A stretch of 12,600 nucleotides of DNA from positions 1 to 12,600 of the forward strand of contig CANKVQ010000009.1 in NCBI GenBank assembly GCA_947486885.1. Reading direction: 5' to 3'. Positions 6,885-12,600 of the stretch are shown here, in pieces; within the stretch, counting starts at the first letter, position 1; each line of letters begins with the position of its first letter. The translations under genes and the position numbers were made by a program. The notes beneath the pieces are model-generated. The model saw only the letters and a list, made by a program, of their open reading frames with translations, searched no databases and was not told the origin of the DNA. Source of the DNA: a bacterium. Its GTDB lineage: Bacteria; Babelota; Babeliae; Babelales; JABDEC01.

Positions 6885-7344
6885 AATTTTCTTGTTGTTT
6901 TTTGTGCGGTTTCCAGCGTTTTAATAACTCTTTGTATAATAATTCCTGAGTGTTCTCACTGGGGTTTTTTTCTTTTTTTGAAAAAGCTACCTCAGCACTG
7001 GACTGAATCACTGAGTAATGACAATTTGATAAGTCAATATGATCTAATTCGGGTAATAAATCACGATTTAACGAACTTTGATTTTCTTGTTCGCTACCAG
7101 ATTCAACTAAAAGTATTTCTAAAAGTGCGACAAAGTTGGCGACTGTATCTGACGAAATCGCAGCTAAATTTTGACTATTATTTGTTCGATTAAAAGTGCG
7201 CGAAAGACCACGTTTGAAAGCTTTAGAGATTAATTTTTTAAGCCCTTCAGAATCATGTTGCATGAGCCAGTCCATTAACTGTAATAGTTCATAAGATAGT
7301 ACGATCTGTTCTTCATTCTGTAATAAATTTGGTTTTTTCGTCAT
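6883..7344 (-). CDS. Hypothetical protein, 153 aa, downstream of hspR
   Basis: I do not recognise this protein. It is predicted cytoplasmic: no signal peptide or membrane segment. The N-terminal half is helical, with LLQLMDWLMQHDSEGLKKLI (21-40) and a basic KRGLSRTFNR stretch (44-53). A hydrophobic helix (about 69-81) follows. The middle is acidic, Ser- and Asn-rich and probably flexible. The end is a basic helix, LLYKELLKRWKPHKKQQE (135-152). The basic ends could contact nucleic acid or a partner, but nothing proves it. AAAGG (7352-7356 on +) lies 7 bp ahead of the ATG. It is the third gene of the minus-strand series after ychF and hspR, 83 bp from hspR, and may have its own start signals. 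Confidence 0.7.
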   Translation of the reverse strand: MTKKPNLLQNEEQIVLSYELLQLMDWLMQHDSEGLKKLISKAFKRGLSRTFNRTNNSQNLAAISSDTVANFVALLEILLVESGSEQENQSSLNRDLLPELDHIDLSNCHYSVIQSSAEVAFSKKEKNPSENTQELLYKELLKRWKPHKKQQEN

Positions 7345-7358
7345 GTGGCGACCTTTAC

Positions 7359-7378
7359 AGTTTAATGCCGGTTAAACT
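7359..7378 (-). promoter_or_regulatory. Inverted repeat in the leader of the 153-aa gene
   Basis: Perfect 7-bp arms AGTTTAA and TTAAACT enclose a 6-nt GC-rich loop, 2 bp before the ribosome site of the downstream gene. It could be an operator or an RNA hairpin that affects ribosome access. It has no T-tract, so it is not a terminator. Confidence 0.4.
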
Positions 7379-7427
7379 ACTACTGCTCATCATACTTCAT
7401 ATCCCATAGGTTACTGTCAACTGTTTT

Positions 7428-7802
7428 TTATTTCGGGATTTTTTTTAGGCGTACTAACTGCTTTGCACTATGCTCAATTGTACGTTTAGAATTTTCGACT
7501 TCTAAATTTAATTTAGTTTGTGTTTCTATAAAAGCTTGATTCATGGTGGTCTGTAGCTGCTCGATTTGCGCTTTTAGCTTTAAAATTAACTCTACGCCAG
7601 ATAAATTTATACCTAGCTGATGAGTGAAATAAATAATCTCTTCTAAGCGTTTAATATCAGCATTAGAAAACATGCGCGTATTACCAGCAGAACGCATAGG
7701 CTTAATTAAGCCTTCTTTTTCATAGAAACGAATAGTCTGCTGATGTACAGTAAACATTTTGGCTACGGCTGAAATCGAAAGATAATTTTTTTTATTGCTC
7801 AC
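7428..7802 (-). CDS. hspR: MerR-family regulator, HspR-like heat-shock repressor
   Basis: HspR binds HAIR operators and represses dnaK-type chaperone genes; in Streptomyces DnaK acts as its co-repressor. The 124-residue product has a MerR helix-turn-helix at the N-terminus (about 7-27, ISAVAKMFTVHQQTIRFYEK) and a wing with GLIKPMRSAGNTRMFSNADI (31-50). The LGINLSGVELILKL helix (63-76) closely matches the HspR signature LGVNLAGVExIL. A coiled coil (about 74-115) ends the protein. There is no Cys cluster, so it is not a metal sensor of the MerR type. It starts at GTG 7802 with GGA 7 bp ahead, 17 bp behind the ychF stop, so it is probably co-transcribed with ychF. Unlike classic cases it is not inside the dnaK operon, but dnaK and a HAIR-like site lie about 1.6 kb and 3.6 kb away. 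Confidence 0.85.
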   Translation of the reverse strand: MSNKKNYLSISAVAKMFTVHQQTIRFYEKEGLIKPMRSAGNTRMFSNADIKRLEEIIYFTHQLGINLSGVELILKLKAQIEQLQTTMNQAFIETQTKLNLEVENSKRTIEHSAKQLVRLKKIPK

Positions 7803-7819
7803 AAAAAATCCAAAAAAAA

Positions 7820-8935
7820 TTAAACATTAAATCGCACATTAACTATATCACCATCTTGTACAATATAACTTTGGCCTTCGGTACGCAATTTGCCAGAATC
7901 TTTTAGTAGATTAGTGGAACCGGCTTTAAATAAATCAGCGCAGTTGAAAATTTCAGCACAGATAAAACCGCGTTCTAAGTCTGAATGAATCTCGCCAGCA
8001 GCCTGACGAATAGTGATCCCAGCAGGGATCGGCCAAGCATGAATTTCTTTGGGTCCACAGGTAAAAAAGGTAATTAAACCTAAGTTTTTATAAGCCGCTG
8101 AAATTATGCGATCTAATCCAGAACTCTCTAAGCCCATCATATTGGCTAGCTCAGCAATTTCTGTGGGATTATCTAGTTGAGATAACTCATATTCGATTTT
8201 GGCACACACTGGAATCACACGATCAACACCAAAATGTTTAATTAAGGTCTGGTAATATTTGTTTTGCTGCCAAGCGTTACCATCTAAATCGCTCTCAGTT
8301 AAATTAGCGATAACCAAGAAATTTTTGGTGCAAAGTAGGGGCAGGGTGTTGACTTGTTGGTTGGCGCGCACAAATTTGGTAATTTCAACTAAATTGCCAG
8401 TGTCGCATAGCTTATTAAGTTTAATTAAAAATTCCTGCTCTTGTTCTAAGATTAATTTTTCTTTGGGATTACTAGCGGCAGTACGCAATAATTTAGGAAT
8501 CTTTTCTAAGCGTTTACTAATACTTTCTAAATCTTTTAGGACTAATTCGGTAGCGATTATCTCATAGTCAGATAATGGGTCAACCTCTGAATCGCGAATA
8601 ATATTGGCATCATCGAAACAACGTAAAACATATAAAATCAGATCTACTTCACGAATATGACCCAAGAACTGATTACCCAAACCTTCGCCAGATGCGGCGC
8701 CTTTAACTAGACCAGCAATATCGACAAAGTTAATTTGTGACGGGATAATTTTAAGAGAATTATATAATTTTAAGAGTTGCTCTGTACGTTGATCTGGTAC
8801 GTTAGTGGTGGCTAAATGGGGATCGATTGTGCAAAAAGCATAATTTTCAGCTGGCACATTAGATTTAGTTAATGCATTAAACAAAGTAGATTTACCAACG
8901 TTGGGAAGCCCTACTAAGCCAACTTTAATACTCAT
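7820..8935 (-). CDS. ychF: Redox-regulated ATPase YchF (OLA1/Obg-like)
   Basis: YchF is a universally conserved P-loop NTPase of the Obg group that prefers ATP and binds ribosomes. The 371-residue product has G1 GLPNVGKST (9-17), G3 DIAGLVKGA (72-80), and NLTE (211-214) in place of the NKxD G4 motif (NVDE in most YchF), which explains the loss of GTP specificity. A coiled-coil insert (about 130-195) and a C-terminal TGS domain (about 287-371) with FFTCGPKEIHAWPI and AGEIHSDLERGFICAE complete the fold. AAGGGA (8941-8946 on +) lies 5 bp ahead of the ATG. It heads the minus-strand group with hspR. Confidence 0.95.
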   Translation of the reverse strand: MSIKVGLVGLPNVGKSTLFNALTKSNVPAENYAFCTIDPHLATTNVPDQRTEQLLKLYNSLKIIPSQINFVDIAGLVKGAASGEGLGNQFLGHIREVDLILYVLRCFDDANIIRDSEVDPLSDYEIIATELVLKDLESISKRLEKIPKLLRTAASNPKEKLILEQEQEFLIKLNKLCDTGNLVEITKFVRANQQVNTLPLLCTKNFLVIANLTESDLDGNAWQQNKYYQTLIKHFGVDRVIPVCAKIEYELSQLDNPTEIAELANMMGLESSGLDRIISAAYKNLGLITFFTCGPKEIHAWPIPAGITIRQAAGEIHSDLERGFICAEIFNCADLFKAGSTNLLKDSGKLRTEGQSYIVQDGDIVNVRFNV

Positions 8936-9134
8936 ATGTATCCCTTATGCCATTATTATCTATAATTTACAAAATTAATCGCTAAATATTTCGAATTGTT
9001 TAGTAAAAATATACTCTTTTTTCACAAAAACTGCTTGTCAATTTGTAACTTCTTGCAAAAAACCAGTTTTAATTGTTAAAACTTAGGTGTGGTTTTAAAT
9101 GTTCAAAATCTTGACACTAAATAAGGAGATGTCG

Positions 9135-9362
9135 ATGGACAAGGGTATGTTAGAAAGAGGCGTTTACGTTGTAGCAGATGTTTTATTGGTTGCAGGTGCG
9201 ATTGCAGTTGGTTTATTAGCCTTTGGAATTAATGTCTTTCAAGGTGGTTTGGTGCAGCAGTATGCACCAGTTTTACTTAAGCCCCTACAGATTGCAATTG
9301 GCCTAGCTGGTGTAATCGGATTATACCAGTTAGTAACAGGCTGCAAGTGTTGCTGTAAATAA
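9135..9362 (+). CDS. Small membrane protein, DUF378-like
   Basis: The product has 75 residues and two hydrophobic helices: about 12-32 (ADVLLVAGAIAVGLLAFGIN) and about 47-66 (LQIAIGLAGVIGLYQLV). The pattern of an early GAIxxGL and a late IGLAGVxGLY resembles the DUF378 (YuzA) family, whose function is unknown; I hold that assignment loosely. The C-terminus is unusual: GCKCCCK, four cysteines in six residues, which may bind metal, be lipidated or form disulfides. I chose ATG 9135 because AAGGAG (9123-9128) lies 6 bp ahead of it. In-frame ATGs at 9099 and 9129 lack a usable ribosome site. The gene is divergent from ychF and convergent with dnaK. I see no convincing promoter in the gap from 8936 to 9134. 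Confidence 0.75.
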   Translation: MDKGMLERGVYVVADVLLVAGAIAVGLLAFGINVFQGGLVQQYAPVLLKPLQIAIGLAGVIGLYQLVTGCKCCCK

Positions 9363-9385
9363 TTACAGTTAAAATAATATTTTTA

Positions 9386-9426
9386 TAATAGTGAGCGAGA
9401 ACTATTTAAATTCTCGCTCACTATTA
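9386..9426. terminator. Bidirectional intrinsic terminator between convergent genes
   Basis: Perfect 16-bp arms (9386-9401 and 9411-9426; core GTGAGCGAGAA / TTCTCGCTCAC) enclose the 9-nt loop CTATTTAAA. The + side continues AGTTTT-style T-rich sequence, and the - side is AT-rich with short T runs. It separates the small membrane protein gene from the 3' end of dnaK and probably stops both. Confidence 0.85.
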
Positions 9427-9433
9427 GTTTTAT

Positions 9434-11320
9434 TTACTCTTTTTCAGTTATTTCTGGCTCAATTGGCTCTTGCGAATCACTTGTATTTGAGTCACCTGTA
9501 GCGCCAGCACCAGATTTTTGTTGGTATAAAATCTCAGCAACTTTATGCGAAGCCTGAATTAACTCGTCTGTCGCCGCTTGGATCTGTTCGGCATTGTCAG
9601 TATTATCTTTTAAGATAGTGCGCGCTTTTTCTAAAGCCGCTTCAACTTTCTGAACTTCTTCAGCACCTAGTTTTTCTTTATTTTCACTAGTGGTTTTCTC
9701 GATTTCTAAAATTAGACCATCTAGGCGATTACGTTTTTCGATTAATTCACGGGCTTTTTGATCTTCACTAGCGTGTTCTTGGGCTTCTTTAACCATGCGA
9801 TTAACTTCAGCTTCAGATAAGCCGCCACTATTAGAGATCGTAATACGATGCTCTTTGCCAGTGCCTTTATCTTGAGCCGTGACATGTACAATACCATTGG
9901 CATCGATATCAAAGGTGACTTCAATTTGTGGTACACCACGTCGGGCAGCTGGAATCCCGTCGAGTCTAAATTGGCCTAATAATTTATTGTCGCGTGCAAA
10001 TTCACGTTCACCTTGAAAAACTCGAATATCTACTGAAGTTTGATTATCTTCAGCCGTCGAGAAAACTTGGGAACGCTTAGTTGGGATAGTAGTATTACGT
10101 TCAATTAATTTTGCTACGATGCTACCCTGAGTTTCAATTCCAAGTGAAAGGGGCGTAACATCTAGTAGCAGCACGTCAGTTACTTCACCAGCTAAGATTC
10201 CACCTTGAATAGCAGCTCCAATTGAAACTACTTCGTCGGGATTAACAGATCTGTTAGGCTCTTTGCCAAAAAATTCTTTGACCAATTCTTGGACTTTAGG
10301 AATTCTAGTTGATCCACCGACTAATAAGACTTCATCGATTTTTTCTTTAGGTATTTTAGCGTCAGCAAGTGCTTTTTGGCACGGGATTAGCAAACGCTTA
10401 AAAATATCAGCACAGAGCGATTCAAGTTTAGCACGTGAAATTTTCAAACTTAGATGTTTTGGTCCAGTTGCATCAGCAGTAATATATGGCAAATTAAGTT
10501 CAGTTTCACTTAACGAAGAAAGCTCTTTTTTGGCTTTTTCTGCTGCTTCTTTTAATCTCTGTAGCGCCATTTTATCTTGTGATAAATCGATACCGTGTTC
10601 TTTTTTAAATTCAGCGATTATATAATCAATCAAATGTTGATCAATATCGTCACCGCCTAAGTGGGTATCACCATTAGTCGATTTAACTTCGATCATACCG
10701 TCGTTAATATCTAAGATTGAAACGTCAAAAGTACCACCACCGAAATCAAAAACGGCAATTATGCCATTTTTTTTCTTGTCTTCGCCATAGGCTAGCGCGG
10801 CAGCAGTTGGTTCGTTAATAATCCGTTTCACGTCTAAGCCGGCAATTTTGCCGGCATCTTTAGTAGCCTGACGCTCAGCATCATTGAAATAAGCTGGTAC
10901 TGTAATTACAGCCTCAGTAACAGTTTCACCGATATAATCTTCGGCAATCTCTTTTAATTGGGCCAAGATGGCAGCGGAAATTTCTTGTGCAGTATATTCT
11001 TTGCCCTGAGCCATGATGCCAACTTCGCCATTGGCGCGCTTAACAACCTGATACGGCATTTTAGCCGCTTCAGTTTTAATATCGTCATATTTTTGGCCAA
11101 TAAATCTTTTGGCAGAGTAAATTGTATTTTCTGGATTAGTAATCGCTTGACGTTTAGCCAGTGTACCCACTAGACGTTTGCCGTCTTTAGTGAAAGCAAC
11201 TACCGAAGGCGTAGTGTTAGAGCCATCTTTATTTGGTATTACCTTAGGCGAGCCGCCCTCCATGAAAGAAACTACGGAGTTGGTAGTACCTAGATCGATG
11301 CCAATAATTTTTTTTCCCAT
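9434..11320 (-). CDS. dnaK: Molecular chaperone DnaK (Hsp70)
   Basis: This ATP-driven cytoplasmic chaperone binds exposed hydrophobic peptides and works with DnaJ and GrpE, which are not in the window. The 628-residue product has phosphate-1 [10 protein letters not shown] (6-15), [20 protein letters not shown] (141-160), [12 protein letters not shown] (168-179), phosphate-2 [11 protein letters not shown] (191-201), adenosine-site [11 protein letters not shown] (331-341) and the interdomain linker DVLLLDVTP (382-390). A substrate domain, a helical lid and an acidic Ser/Thr tail ending EITEKE follow. The segment at about 75-100 holds the insertion typical of diderm-type DnaK and absent in Firmicutes. 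AAGGGG (11328-11333 on +) lies 7 bp ahead of the ATG. It has its own promoter and a HAIR-like operator upstream, pointing to HspR control. Confidence 0.98.
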   Translation of the reverse strand: MGKKIIGIDLGTTNSVVSFMEGGSPKVIPNKDGSNTTPSVVAFTKDGKRLVGTLAKRQAITNPENTIYSAKRFIGQKYDDIKTEAAKMPYQVVKRANGEVGIMAQGKEYTAQEISAAILAQLKEIAEDYIGETVTEAVITVPAYFNDAERQATKDAGKIAGLDVKRIINEPTAAALAYGEDKKKNGIIAVFDFGGGTFDVSILDINDGMIEVKSTNGDTHLGGDDIDQHLIDYIIAEFKKEHGIDLSQDKMALQRLKEAAEKAKKELSSLSETELNLPYITADATGPKHLSLKISRAKLESLCADIFKRLLIPCQKALADAKIPKEKIDEVLLVGGSTRIPKVQELVKEFFGKEPNRSVNPDEVVSIGAAIQGGILAGEVTDVLLLDVTPLSLGIETQGSIVAKLIERNTTIPTKRSQVFSTAEDNQTSVDIRVFQGEREFARDNKLLGQFRLDGIPAARRGVPQIEVTFDIDANGIVHVTAQDKGTGKEHRITISNSGGLSEAEVNRMVKEAQEHASEDQKARELIEKRNRLDGLILEIEKTTSENKEKLGAEEVQKVEAALEKARTILKDNTDNAEQIQAATDELIQASHKVAEILYQQKSGAGATGDSNTSDSQEPIEPEITEKE

Positions 11321-11404
11321 GTGAATACCCCTTGTTTTTAATTTTGGTTTTAGTTTTGATTTAATTTTTTTGAATAGTAATAAATTTTATTTAAAACTAT
11401 TAAG

Positions 11405-11433
11405 ATAATAATTTTAGCTGCTAATTATGTCAA
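11405..11433 (-). promoter_or_regulatory. Sigma-70 promoter of dnaK
   Basis: On the minus strand, a perfect TTGACA (11428-11433) is followed by 17 bp and TATTAT (11405-11410, five of six). Transcription would start near 11398, giving a leader of about 78 nt before the dnaK start. This is the best promoter match in the window and resembles a vegetative rather than a heat-shock-sigma promoter, as expected for repressor-controlled chaperone genes. Confidence 0.75.
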
Positions 11434-11445
11434 TCTGTCCAGCGC

Positions 11446-11474
11446 AAAATCTTAGTGAGCAAGACTCAGATTTT
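11446..11474 (-). promoter_or_regulatory. HAIR-like inverted repeat, candidate HspR operator
   Basis: Arms AAAATCTTAGT (11446-11456) and ACTCAGATTTT (11464-11474) are complementary at 10 of 11 positions and are separated by exactly 7 bp. The HspR operator described in actinobacteria is CTTGAGT-N7-ACTCAAG. The spacer length and the inner AGT...ACT core are the same here, while the outer bases differ. It lies 12 bp upstream of the dnaK -35 box, and an HspR-like gene is in the same window. The site is seen; its use by HspR is inferred. Confidence 0.6.
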
Positions 11475-11495
11475 TAATTTTTTGGATTTTTAATT

Positions 11496-11535
11496 AAAAA
11501 TACTCCAGCGGGCATCCCAGCCCCGCTGGAGTATT
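11496..11535 (-). terminator. Intrinsic terminator of the secreted-protein gene
   Basis: Perfect 14-bp arms (11499-11512 and 11522-11535; core CTCCAGCGGG / CCCGCTGGAG) enclose a 9-nt loop. On the minus strand the stem runs into TTTTT (11500-11496). No T-run follows on the + strand, so it acts on transcripts from the gene at 11595-12323 before they reach dnaK. It overlaps a competing hairpin (11507-11559). Confidence 0.8.
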
Positions 11536-11559
11536 AATTCTTCCCCTGGGATGCCCGCT
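11507..11559 (-). repeat. Competing 14-bp inverted repeat overlapping the terminator
   Basis: AGCGGGCATCCCAG (11507-11520) and CTGGGATGCCCGCT (11546-11559) are perfectly complementary, with a 25-nt loop. The 11507-11520 arm uses six bases of one terminator arm (11507-11512) plus eight of its loop (11513-11520), so the two hairpins cannot form together. In minus-strand transcript order the 11546-11559 arm comes first, the layout of an anti-terminator. It may instead be a dispersed GC-rich palindromic repeat. Confidence 0.7.
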
Positions 11560-11594
11560 TACGTAGTGGACATGGGGGTCTACTTTAATTTAAA

Positions 11595-12323
11595 TTAATC
11601 GTTGCTGTCACTGCTATCGCTGGAATCATCTGCCAAACTAGCAGCAGCATCAGCATCAACTCTAGATTTTTCGAAACCTACGCCCATTGCCATAGCGGCG
11701 CTTTGATTAGTTTTGGCTTGTTGCGCCATTTTTTCGGAAAGTTCCTGCTCTTTGTCACCGGCAGCTTTATTTAACTGTGCGACACTGTCTCTAACTGATC
11801 TGACGCTATCGATCGCTTTTTCAGTTAAGTTATCGGCGCTTTTTTTCGCTGCAATTACAGCAATAGTTCCTTTCTTAACATCTGCGTGTCCTGCATGTGC
11901 CGGGTGCTTGGCATCATCGGCCAGAGATTCTTCATAAGCAGCACCTGCAACTGAGTTTTTAGCATGATTAATCATTTTTTCTACTTTAGCTAAAACTTCT
12001 TCCAATTGCCCCTTGGTTGCTTGTAGCTCTGCTTGCATATTAAAAGCATTGCCAGCTTGGATAGCCCGACTTTTAGCTTTAGTGAAAGCACTGGTGGCAG
12101 TGGGTGCGTTAGCTACACTAACAGTATTAGTAGCAGCTGTTTTAATACTTGCAGGTGCATTATCATCAGAATCTTGATTGGTGTCTAAATCTGAATCTAA
12201 ATCAACTGATTCCGACTTTACAGCTTTTTTGGATCTCCCACTTAAGATTTCGCTGGGTACTGTAAGTAGCGCTATTGATAATACTGATAGCAATAATAAA
12301 CGGCTAGATGCTAACTTCTTCAT
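11595..12323 (-). CDS. Secreted Ala/Asp/Ser-rich protein of unknown family
   Basis: I do not recognise this family. The 242-residue product begins with a signal peptide: MKKLASSR, then LLLLSVLSIALLTV, with a likely cut soon after PSE (about 25). An acidic Asp/Ser segment follows (about 37-55, DLDSDLDTNQDSDD). The central part is helical and Ala/Lys/Glu-rich (about 80-130 and 155-210), consistent with coiled coil. A short His patch KHPAHAGHADVKK (139-151) interrupts it. The C-terminus is again acidic, DDSSDSSDSND. There are no cysteines and no membrane span after the signal. AAGGAG (12329-12334 on +) lies 5 bp ahead of the ATG. The gene follows a membrane-protein gene by 54 bp and ends at a strong terminator, so it is transcribed apart from dnaK. 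Low-complexity composition makes a function call unsafe. Confidence 0.75.
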   Translation of the reverse strand: MKKLASSRLLLLSVLSIALLTVPSEILSGRSKKAVKSESVDLDSDLDTNQDSDDNAPASIKTAATNTVSVANAPTATSAFTKAKSRAIQAGNAFNMQAELQATKGQLEEVLAKVEKMINHAKNSVAGAAYEESLADDAKHPAHAGHADVKKGTIAVIAAKKSADNLTEKAIDSVRSVRDSVAQLNKAAGDKEQELSEKMAQQAKTNQSAAMAMGVGFEKSRVDADAAASLADDSSDSSDSND

Positions 12324-12377
12324 TAATTCTCCTTTAGAATACTAATAGATTACTAAGCTTATACTTTGGTGTCGAAG

Positions 12378-12600
12378 CTATAATGATTGTGGAGTTTTTT
12401 CAACAAATTTTTTTAATAAAATAAAGTTAATTAAAACAAAAGTGAGAATTCGCAGTATCGCTAAGCTTAGTAATAAGCTATTTAGAGTTAAGTGATAATT
12501 ACTTGTTAGAACATAAATTATACTTATAGTAATCAGATTAGGTATCGCAAAAAAATAAATTTTATTCGTAACTAATAGATATTGCTCGTGTGCTAAAAAT
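12378..12600 (-). CDS. C-terminus of an integral membrane protein (5' part outside window)
   Basis: A minus-strand frame is open from the right edge (first full codon at 12599-12597) to a TAG at 12380-12378, giving 73 residues. It is strongly hydrophobic, with probable membrane spans around YFFAIPNLITISIIYVL (15-31) and SLLLSLAILRILTFVLINFI (41-60), then a basic KKFVEKTPQSL tail. Such a long open, span-like frame in AT-rich DNA is unlikely to be chance. The pattern resembles the last helices of a polytopic transporter or polysaccharide flippase, but the family cannot be named from this piece. It may form an operon with the secreted-protein gene 54 bp downstream. Confidence 0.6.
   Translation of the reverse strand, partial: FLAHEQYLLVTNKIYFFAIPNLITISIIYVLTSNYHLTLNSLLLSLAILRILTFVLINFILLKKFVEKTPQSL

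Noticed and set aside
7401..7424. Minus-strand TTGACA upstream of the 153-aa gene with TATGAT further down
   Set aside because: The spacing is about 20 bp, outside the usual 16-18, and no alternative -10 box fits.
9000..9018. AGT...ACT pair upstream of ychF as a second HAIR site
   Set aside because: The spacer is 8 bp, not 7, and the flanking arms do not pair.
9008..9041. Minus-strand TTGACA and TATATT upstream of ychF
   Set aside because: The boxes are 22 bp apart, too far for a standard promoter.
10263..10625. Plus-strand open frame inside dnaK, and a similar one at 10958-11173
   Set aside because: Antisense shadows of conserved DnaK coding sequence.
11559..11573. Tiny minus-strand leader ORF (Met-Ser-Thr-Thr-stop) ending at the first arm of the competing hairpins, as in peptide-controlled attenuation
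   Set aside because: No Shine-Dalgarno precedes the ATG and only two Thr codons are present; too little to claim a leader peptide.
12377..12406. Minus-strand TTGTTG-N18-TATAGC as promoter of the secreted-protein gene
   Set aside because: Both boxes are weak and lie within the end of an upstream coding frame; the gene may be read from an upstream promoter.
1..12600. CRISPR array, insertion sequence, integrase or phage genes
   Set aside because: No regularly spaced repeats, transposase or recombinase-like coding frames were seen on either strand.

Overview
The window is AT-rich DNA (about one third G+C by eye) carrying mostly single-copy bacterial housekeeping genes, with several small secreted or membrane proteins that I cannot assign to a known function. 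The DnaK has the N-terminal insertion typical of diderm bacteria. The cell makes peptidoglycan (murF, rsmH, ftsK). Its dcw genes are dispersed, and it exports small proteins with signal peptides, one of them rich in cysteine. This mix suggests a Gram-negative, possibly host-associated lineage such as a candidate phylum (for example Dependentiae/Babeliae). That placement is an inference from gene content only and is weak.

Left part (1-5715, all + strand): an FtsK/SpoIIIE DNA translocase, then murF with its own well-formed promoter inside the ftsK-murF gap, rsmH, spoVG with a TTGACA promoter, a tRNA-Gln(TTG) 11 bp behind spoVG followed by an intrinsic terminator, and a Maf-type nucleotide pyrophosphatase. 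These genes serve chromosome segregation, wall synthesis, ribosome methylation and division control.

Middle (5716-9433): two consecutive + genes for exported proteins. The first is a 219-residue protein of unknown family. The second is a small protein with ten cysteines, the last six in a cystine-knot-like spacing. They converge on a minus-strand block read as ychF, then a MerR-family regulator very like HspR, then an unrecognised 153-residue protein. A 75-residue membrane protein resembling DUF378 lies on the + strand, and a strong bidirectional hairpin separates it from dnaK.

Right part (9434-12600, all - strand): dnaK, preceded by a near-consensus sigma-70 promoter (TTGACA-N17-TATTAT). 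Just upstream of that promoter is an 11-bp inverted repeat with a 7-bp spacer, the geometry of the HspR operator (HAIR). Between dnaK and the next gene is a GC-rich block of two overlapping, mutually exclusive 14-bp hairpins, one a classic terminator. Beyond it lie a secreted alanine- and aspartate-rich protein and, at the right edge, the C-terminus of an integral membrane protein that continues outside the window.

The most coherent regulatory story is an HspR-HAIR-dnaK heat-shock circuit with the repressor gene placed about 1.6 kb from dnaK, in a ychF operon. The most novel-looking items are the cystine-knot-like exported protein and the overlapping hairpins upstream of dnaK.
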